Below are positions 7,018-12,582 of a stretch of DNA of 12,582 nucleotides, piece after piece (position 1 is the stretch's first letter; each line of letters starts with the position of its first letter). The notes beneath the pieces were generated by a model. It saw only the letters and a program-made list of their open reading frames with translations, searched no databases and was not told where the DNA came from. Both the position numbers and the translations under genes were made by a program. This DNA comes from Deltaproteobacteria bacterium (GTDB lineage Bacteria > Myxococcota > B64-G9). Where the stretch lies: contig QMME01000086.1 in NCBI GenBank assembly GCA_003647095.1, positions 1 through 12,582 on the forward strand, given 5' to 3'.

Positions 7018-8103
7018 ATGGTGTTCGGGCGAAGATTGTTCCTGGCAATGCTGCTGGCGGTGGTGCTGCTGCCGGCCTGCCCGCAGGACGAACAGCAGCA
7101 AGCGGCCACCGCAGCGGCCGACACGGCGCCGGCAACCGGGCCAGCGCCCAGCCGGCCGGTCACCCCGGCCGCGGCCGGCACGGACGAGCTGGCCGGCAAC
7201 TGGGATGCGCAAGTGCGCGGCCGGCTGCTGGAGATGGTGGCCCGGGTCAAGACCGCCCCCGGCCAGCCGGTGCCCCTGGCGGTATTCGACTTCGACAACA
7301 CCTGCATCCGCGGAGACCTGGGGCGGGCCTTCTACGACCACATGATCAAGACCGCGGGCTTCCACTTCGACGACCAGGTCTGGCAGGCCTTTCCCGAGGG
7401 ACAGCGCCAGGCCATCCGCCAGGCCTGGCAGGCCCTGCAGAAGCTCCCCGCCGACAAGCGCGCCGGTTCCCCGCAACTGGCGCTGGCGCGCAAGCTCATG
7501 CACACCGCCTACTGGAGCCTGTGCCGCGATCCCGACGCCAACAAGTGTTACCCCTGGCAGGTACGCTTCTACGCCGGCTATACCCCGGTGCAGTTGCAAC
7601 GGCTGGCCTCCCAGGTGTTCGCCGCGGAGTTGCAGCGCCCGCTGGCCTCGGAAATGATCCGCACCGGCCCCGACGACCGGGGCCCGGCCATAACCGCCAG
7701 TGGTATCCGGGTGGTGCCGGAGATCAAGGCGCTCATCGGGCTGCTCGAGAAAAAGGGATTCGAGGTTTGGATAGTCACCGCCGGGCCGCAGTGGGTGGTG
7801 GCCGGTGCCGCTTCTTCCCTGGGCGTGTCTCCCGAGAAGGTCATCGGCATGCGCACCCGCCTGCAGGAAGGCAAGCTGACCACGGAGATAGAACCACCAC
7901 CCACCTTCCGCGCGGGCAAGGTGGAAGCCATCAAGAAGTTCATCGGCCGCAAGCCGCTGCTGGCCGTCGGTGATTCCTGGACCGACGCCGAGATGCTCGA
8001 TTACGCCAAGCATGCCCTGCTCATCGATCGTGGCTACGCCGACCTGAAGAAGAAGGCCCAGCAGGCGGGCTGGTGGATTCAACCCGCCTTCGCGGTCAAG
8101 TAG
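7018..8103 (+). CDS. HAD-superfamily hydrolase (phosphatase-like), putative lipoprotein
   Basis: 361-residue envelope protein with a haloacid-dehalogenase-type phosphotransferase fold. Such enzymes hydrolyse phosphomonoesters through an aspartyl-phosphate intermediate; the substrate here is unknown. Seen: arginines at 5-6, a hydrophobic stretch at 7-18 and LLPAC with Cys21 as the likely lipidation site. An Ala/Pro/Thr-rich linker runs to about residue 55. HAD motif I is VFDFDNTC with nucleophile Asp91 and acid/base Asp93. A large cap region covers about 97-230. Motif II is WIVTAG with Thr254, Lys301 fits motif III, and motif IV is GDSWTD with Asp319 and Asp323. All catalytic positions are present. 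The layout suits a phosphoserine-phosphatase-like (C1-cap) HAD protein. Proline before Ala-Cys is unusual in a lipobox, so plain secretion or an uncleaved anchor is possible. The start is set by a near-perfect ribosome site. First gene of the rightward operon, 6 bases before the CAP-domain gene. Confidence 0.9.
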   Translation: MVFGRRLFLAMLLAVVLLPACPQDEQQQAATAAADTAPATGPAPSRPVTPAAAGTDELAGNWDAQVRGRLLEMVARVKTAPGQPVPLAVFDFDNTCIRGDLGRAFYDHMIKTAGFHFDDQVWQAFPEGQRQAIRQAWQALQKLPADKRAGSPQLALARKLMHTAYWSLCRDPDANKCYPWQVRFYAGYTPVQLQRLASQVFAAELQRPLASEMIRTGPDDRGPAITASGIRVVPEIKALIGLLEKKGFEVWIVTAGPQWVVAGAASSLGVSPEKVIGMRTRLQEGKLTTEIEPPPTFRAGKVEAIKKFIGRKPLLAVGDSWTDAEMLDYAKHALLIDRGYADLKKKAQQAGWWIQPAFAVK

Positions 8104-8109
8104 AAGGAC

Positions 8110-9699
8110 ATGTCGGCCGGTCTGCTGCTGCTACTGCTGGCCGCCACGCCGGCAGGCGACGTTCCGGCGCAGCCGGTGCCCGGCGCTTCATGCCGGGAGC
8201 GTTACCACCAGCCGGCCAGCTTCCTGGCCAACCCCGACGAATCGGTGCTCATCGCCGGCATCATCGGCTGGTGCCGCCAGCACCGGACCAGGTTGCTCTG
8301 GGACGAGCGCTATGCCCGGGTGGCCCGCCTGTGGAGCGAGCAGCTGGCCCGGGCCGGCCACCTGCCCGAACAGTCCCTGCCGGCCGAGCGGCTGCGCTTC
8401 GAGTTGCAGCGCCAGGGCGTAAGCGATGCCCAGGTCACCCCCTTCTCGCTGCTGGGCCCGGTCGAGAAGGTACCACCGGGTCTGCTGGACTTCCTCGACG
8501 AACGCGCCGCCGCCGGTCGCTACACCCACTTCGCCGTGGGGGTGGGACGCCTGCCCGGGCAGAAGCGCATGATGGTCACCCTGCTGCTGGGCCGGCGCCC
8601 GGCCATCATCGATCCCCTGCCGGTGTGCCCTCCTCCCGGTTCCCACCTGGCCGTCAGCCTGCGCCTGCTGCGCGGCTTCAGCCACCCCACCTGGCTGATG
8701 ACCACCCCGGACGACAAGATCGTGCGCGACGTCTTCGGGCAGCAGGAGGGCCGCTTCCACGGCGAGATTCCCCTGGAACACGGCTCGGGCACCTACCGGC
8801 TGGAGATCCTGGTACAGGGCGATTCCGGCCCGGAGGTGGCCGCCCTCTTCCCCCTTTACGCGGGCGTGCCCCGGCCCCGCGCACCGGTGGTGAAGCTGCG
8901 CCCGGCCCCCAAGCGCTACCGCAGCCCGGAGCAGGCCGAGCAGGCGCTGCTGGAAATGATCAACCGCGAGCGGGAGCGCTTCGACCTGCCCCCCCTGCGC
9001 GCCGACGAGAAACTGGCCGCCGTGGCCCGCCGCCAGGCCCTGCAGGTACTGGCCCACGGCCACGCCGCCCACCGCTCCGCCTCCACGGGTTCGCTGCCCC
9101 AGCGCTTGCGGGCCAGCGGCATCACCTTCGTACGGGCGCTGGAGAACGTGGCCCTGGCCGCCTCTCCCCAGGCCGCCCACGACCGGATCATGTCCAGCCC
9201 CGGGCACCGGCTCAACGTGCTCGATCCCGGGGTGACCCACCTGGGCGTGGGCGTGGCCCTGGAACGCGGTGCCAGCGAAGACACCGTGGCCGTGTGCCAG
9301 GTGTTCGTGGAGCGCCCCCCGGACAGCTCCCAGCAGGAGCTGGCCGGGCGCATCCTGGATATGGTCAATGCCCGCCGCCGCCGGAAGGGACGCTTCGCCC
9401 TGGGCTGGGACCGGCAGCTGGCGGCCGCCGCCCTGCGCACCGCCAGGTGCCTGGCCGGGCTGGGCGAGGAAGCCGACTTGCAGCAGCAGAGCCGGCAACT
9501 GGTACGGCAGCTGACCGAGGCCGATGAAAACCTGCGGGCGGTGACCGCCCGTATCTTCTTCACCGCCCGGCCCCAGCGGGTGCTGCGGGTACCCGAGATC
9601 TACGCCGAGGACATCAACCGGCTGGGAGCCGGGGTGGTACCCGGTCCCGGCCGGCCCCCGGCGCAGTACTGGATCGTGGTGGTTTTCGCCGGCAGATGA
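8110..9699 (+). CDS. Exported CAP/SCP-domain protein with degenerate flanking CAP-like units
   Basis: 529-residue protein of the CAP superfamily (SCP/PR-1-like), probably extracytoplasmic. Bacterial CAP proteins are common, but their activities are mostly unknown. A hydrophobic start (residues 4-12) and a possible cleavage after VPA (residue 20) suggest a signal peptide, although no basic residue precedes the hydrophobic run. The central CAP domain (about 274-398) is complete: LLEMINRERERFDLPPL, the His317/His321 area, EN at 345-346 and SPGHRLNVL with His366, then GVTHLGVGVAL and a final strand. Residues 44-160 look like a decayed copy, with an equivalent opening helix, RLLWDERYARVARLWSEQL, and the ending THFAVGVG. 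Residues 408-528 look like another, with ILDMVNARRRRKG, LGWDRQLAAAALRTA and a terminal hydrophobic strand. A beta-rich segment at about 175-255 separates units one and two. An AAGGA lies only one base before the ATG, and an in-frame stop 9 bases upstream fixes the start. Probably coupled to the HAD gene. Confidence 0.9.
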   Translation: MSAGLLLLLLAATPAGDVPAQPVPGASCRERYHQPASFLANPDESVLIAGIIGWCRQHRTRLLWDERYARVARLWSEQLARAGHLPEQSLPAERLRFELQRQGVSDAQVTPFSLLGPVEKVPPGLLDFLDERAAAGRYTHFAVGVGRLPGQKRMMVTLLLGRRPAIIDPLPVCPPPGSHLAVSLRLLRGFSHPTWLMTTPDDKIVRDVFGQQEGRFHGEIPLEHGSGTYRLEILVQGDSGPEVAALFPLYAGVPRPRAPVVKLRPAPKRYRSPEQAEQALLEMINRERERFDLPPLRADEKLAAVARRQALQVLAHGHAAHRSASTGSLPQRLRASGITFVRALENVALAASPQAAHDRIMSSPGHRLNVLDPGVTHLGVGVALERGASEDTVAVCQVFVERPPDSSQQELAGRILDMVNARRRRKGRFALGWDRQLAAAALRTARCLAGLGEEADLQQQSRQLVRQLTEADENLRAVTARIFFTARPQRVLRVPEIYAEDINRLGAGVVPGPGRPPAQYWIVVVFAGR

Positions 9700-9700
9700 C

Positions 9701-12582
9701 ATGAACGAACCCTCCCCCCCGGCAACGACCATCTACCACCCGCGACTGGCGGCCTACGGGATCATCATCGACGACATGCGCCGGGGCCGTTGTGACACCA
9801 GCTCGGCCTGGCTGGAGTTCCTGGGGCGCCTGCCCATGGTTCTGGGAGAAGGAGAAGCCAACTGGTCGGTGCCCTTTTCCTGCAGCGACCGGGTCAACAA
9901 CATCGTCACCTTCGCCATCACGGGAATCATCGATCTGCTGCGGCGACGTGCCGACCCCGAGTACGATCGCGAGCGGCGGCGTGCCCTGCTGCCGGACGAG
10001 AGCCGGCGGGTGGTGCTCCAGCCACCACGCTTCTGCCCGCGTTCGCTACCCGACGACAGCCCCCTGCGCCCGGTGCTCATCCAGGCCCTGCTGCAGGAAC
10101 GCCACCTCGACGGCGGGCTGCTGGAAAGCTGGCTGTCGCGCTTCGGCGGCGGGGCCGGACTCTACCAGACACTCGCCGGCCTGATGGGCGACAGCCTGGA
10201 GTATGCTTACAGCCAGCCGCAGTTTTCCGGTGTCTCCCAGCTGGTCTTCCTGGCCGCGCTCAACGCCCTGCTGGCAGCCAAGGAACGGGTGGTGAAGCAG
10301 ACCAGGCTCAAGGGGTTCAGCTACACCCGCCTGGACCGGGTGGTGGGCATGGCCCTGCATGCCTGTTTCGCCCGTTCCATAAGAGATGCCATCTTCTCCC
10401 GGCCTCCGATCTCCGGCGACGAGCGCCAGGCCCGGGAGCGGGCCCTGTTGCTGGCCAGCCTGGGACCGGCCTGGTTCACCGCCGTGGCCGGCCAGGGGCT
10501 CGATGCGGACGTCAACCCCTACGGGCTGCCCCCGCATCTGGAAGATTTGCTGCAGCCGGCCTACCAGGCGGCCCTGGAACGCGACAATCACCCCCGGCAC
10601 CTGCTCGACACCTGCCTGCGGTCGGTGCTGAACAGCAGCGAGCTGTACAACCAGGTGCTGCCCCTGGCCCGGGTGGAGACCTTGCGTCGCCTGGCCCTGG
10701 ATCACCTGGTGGCCGCCGAGCATCCCGGCTCCGAGGGCGATCACCTGCTGGCCACATCCTTTCCCAGCAATGCCGCCCTGCAGACCTTGCTGGACCAGCC
10801 CGGCGTCTTGCAGGCTGTCTGCCAGGAGCTGCGCCGGCGGGTGGTCGAGGCCCATTCCCTGCAGCAGATGCTACCCCAGACCAGGCGCCTGCTGCTGCTG
10901 TTGGAACAACACCTGGAAAGCGGAGCCGGGGAGAAAGCCCGGGAACGCAACCGGGTGATGCTGCAGGAACTGGTGGAACGTTTCCTGCTCCGGCGGCTCG
11001 ACGACTTCGCGGCAACCCACCTGCAGCAGGCCCGGGCCCGCCTGCGGGATCGCCGCCAGGAAATGAACGCCGACAAGCTGCTGCGCCTGTACGAGGACGG
11101 CAAGCTCTACCGCCTGGGCGACGACGACAAGCCGCTGGTAAAAGTACGGGTGGTGGCCGAGCTGGGCCAGCTGTTCGTGGATATCAAGGGTTACACCAGG
11201 CTCACGGCCCGGGCCAAGGAACTGTCCATGGCCGACTTCCTGCGCCAGGAGTTCTACGAACCCATCCTCGAGGCCGCCAAGAAGTACCGCAGCGGCGCTT
11301 CCCTGCTGCCCCAGGAGCAGAGCATCGAGCTGGTCAACCTGCTCGGCGACGCCGTGGCTTTCTCGGGCAGCATCGTGGCGCTGGTGGAGTTGGCCGGCGA
11401 CATCCAGGCGGTCTTCAGCCGTTACCGCAGTCGCCTGGAGCAAAACGCCCCCCTGGCCAGCAAGGAGTTGCTGCGCCAGGCCAGCCAGCGCATCGAGCAG
11501 CAGCGCTCCAGCATCCTGGCGGAGGTCGAGAGTCTCAACGGCACCATGAAGTCCATCCAGCAAGAGGTGTTCCGGCTGGGCTCACTGGAGCCGCGGCAAC
11601 TGGCTCGGTCATTGCTCGAGCGACTGGACGGCGACGACTCCGTCTGGCCCCGGCCGGCCGCCGGCAGCAAGGAAGTGCAGGCACTGCGGGCTCGCCTGCA
11701 GAAATTCGCCGGTGGCCGGGTCGGCCAGAAAGAGCGACGCTGGCTGGTGGACCAGGCCTGCCGGCCCCTGCTCGACGAGGTGCGCCGTATCGAACAGCGC
11801 AAGAGCGAATTGCTGGAAGAGGACCTGAGCCTGGTACAGGCCCTGGAGGAAGAGCGCCACATCCAGCTGGGCACGGAGTTGGAAGCCGGGCTGTTCATTG
11901 CCTACGGGGCCGCCCCGGAGTGGATTGGCATCGAGGACGAGACCTGGGGCAAGCTGCGGGTTTCCGTCGGGGAACGCATCAACGAGGCCGCCCGGGGAAC
12001 GGCCCGCAGCCAGGCGGTACGCCGCCAGCTCATGCATGCCCTGGAGACGGCGCGGGCCCAACGGGGCAATCCCAAGCTGGAACTTCCCTTCCGGGTCTAC
12101 ATCAGGCCGGTGGGAGAGCTGGAGATGGAGCCGGAGACTTACCAGGCCTGGCAGCAGGCCCGGCAGCAGGCATCCGCGGAGGCCTACCAGCGCTTTCTCA
12201 ACCTGTTCGACCGCCAGGCCCGCCGGGAACTAAGCCAGGCGCCGGACAGCAAGGCCGGCCAGAGCGTCCGTTCCGACATCTACAACCTCGGGGAGGCCAT
12301 CAGCGGCCCGGCGCTGGAAGCCTACCTGCGCCAGTGCCGTCATTCCCGCCGTTTCTTCCCGGTGCACATTCGTCCCCAGGAGCTGCATCCGGAGATCCGC
12401 GAGCGCTTCTTCTTCGAGCAGGAAGTGCTCAACCTGGTAATCGGTATACCGCTCGATGAAAAGGGTCCGCTGCACATCTTCCGCCAGGTGGGACTGGTGG
12501 TGTTCCGGGGCTTCGAACGCAACCGTCCCACGGTGGTCTACGAGATCCTCAGACCCTCCAGCCCCCTGGTCAAACTGATAGA
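9701..12582 (+). CDS. Large protein with a divergent class III nucleotidyl-cyclase-like domain split by a coiled-coil insertion, C-terminus cut by window edge
   Basis: 960 codons are open to the window end with consistent coding bias. Residues 1 to about 460 are mostly helical and unrecognised, without membrane segments. From about 485 I read a class III cyclase homology domain: LFVDIKGYTRLT with Asp494, and LVNLLGDAVAF with Asp550, match the two metal-binding aspartates. The second half resumes at GLFIAYGAAPEWIGIEDETW (730-749), and VGERINEAARGTA (756-768) matches the family's VNxAAR, with the transition-state pair Asn761 and Arg765. Between the halves, about 570-725, is a charged, Gln/Glu/Arg-rich coiled-coil-like insertion. 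The Lys that usually lies four residues before the second Asp and helps select the base is Asn546 here, so nucleotide and activity are uncertain. A mixed region continues past 780 to the edge. The ATG follows the CAP gene stop by one base, with no clear ribosome site, so translational coupling is likely. The cyclase reading rests on motif order only. Confidence 0.82.
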   Translation, partial: MNEPSPPATTIYHPRLAAYGIIIDDMRRGRCDTSSAWLEFLGRLPMVLGEGEANWSVPFSCSDRVNNIVTFAITGIIDLLRRRADPEYDRERRRALLPDESRRVVLQPPRFCPRSLPDDSPLRPVLIQALLQERHLDGGLLESWLSRFGGGAGLYQTLAGLMGDSLEYAYSQPQFSGVSQLVFLAALNALLAAKERVVKQTRLKGFSYTRLDRVVGMALHACFARSIRDAIFSRPPISGDERQARERALLLASLGPAWFTAVAGQGLDADVNPYGLPPHLEDLLQPAYQAALERDNHPRHLLDTCLRSVLNSSELYNQVLPLARVETLRRLALDHLVAAEHPGSEGDHLLATSFPSNAALQTLLDQPGVLQAVCQELRRRVVEAHSLQQMLPQTRRLLLLLEQHLESGAGEKARERNRVMLQELVERFLLRRLDDFAATHLQQARARLRDRRQEMNADKLLRLYEDGKLYRLGDDDKPLVKVRVVAELGQLFVDIKGYTRLTARAKELSMADFLRQEFYEPILEAAKKYRSGASLLPQEQSIELVNLLGDAVAFSGSIVALVELAGDIQAVFSRYRSRLEQNAPLASKELLRQASQRIEQQRSSILAEVESLNGTMKSIQQEVFRLGSLEPRQLARSLLERLDGDDSVWPRPAAGSKEVQALRARLQKFAGGRVGQKERRWLVDQACRPLLDEVRRIEQRKSELLEEDLSLVQALEEERHIQLGTELEAGLFIAYGAAPEWIGIEDETWGKLRVSVGERINEAARGTARSQAVRRQLMHALETARAQRGNPKLELPFRVYIRPVGELEMEPETYQAWQQARQQASAEAYQRFLNLFDRQARRELSQAPDSKAGQSVRSDIYNLGEAISGPALEAYLRQCRHSRRFFPVHIRPQELHPEIRERFFFEQEVLNLVIGIPLDEKGPLHIFRQVGLVVFRGFERNRPTVVYEILRPSSPLVKLI

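Noticed and set aside
6872..7135. N-terminal extension of the lipoprotein to an ATG at 7135
   Set aside because: It would cross the divergent promoter region and overlap the HAD gene. The ATG at 6871 is directly followed by a normal lipoprotein signal and has a ribosome site.
8188..9732. A 514-codon open frame opposite the CAP-domain gene
   Set aside because: Antisense shadow rich in Gly, Gln and His, overlapping a gene with clear family motifs and a coupled start.
10046..11563. Minus-strand open frames opposite the large rightward gene
   Set aside because: They oppose a continuous 960-codon frame with consistent codon bias and cyclase-like motifs. Their translations are Gln/Leu/Gly-rich shadows.

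Overview
The window is G+C-rich bacterial DNA, almost entirely coding, with short intergenic gaps. The sequence does not name the organism. MlaE/MlaF/MCE lipid-transport genes, two lipoprotein-type signal sequences and a DinG/YoaA-type helicase point to a Gram-negative, most likely a proteobacterium. The class is not certain. No RNA gene, insertion sequence, CRISPR array or convincing terminator was seen, and no gene-free stretch exceeds about 150 bases.

The layout is two gene blocks diverging from one 146-base region (6872-7017). Leftward on the minus strand are an uncharacterised 562-residue lipoprotein, a DinG/YoaA/XPD-type Fe-S DNA helicase, and a three-gene lipid ABC transporter: a STAS-MlaE fused permease, an MlaF-type ATPase and an MCE/MlaD-type protein cut by the left edge. 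The transporter genes are tightly packed (8-base gap, then a 4-base overlap). They may also have their own promoter, placed so that transcription would begin exactly at the permease ATG, giving a leaderless mRNA.

Rightward on the plus strand are a HAD-superfamily phosphatase-like lipoprotein, an exported CAP/SCP-domain protein that looks like three CAP-like units (only the middle one intact), and a very large cytoplasmic protein cut by the right edge. Gaps are 6 bases and 1 base, so this looks like one operon. The large protein carries what I read as a divergent class III nucleotidyl cyclase domain interrupted by a coiled-coil-rich insertion of roughly 150 residues. This is the most unusual item in the window.

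The central divergent region has a predicted sigma70-type promoter on each strand. The two -10 boxes lie in the two arms of a perfect 10-base inverted repeat with centres 90 bases apart, so both operons could be controlled together. Four or five of the eight products are exported or act at the membrane, so the theme is envelope maintenance. A link between the cyclase-like protein and the envelope proteins is inference from neighbourhood only.
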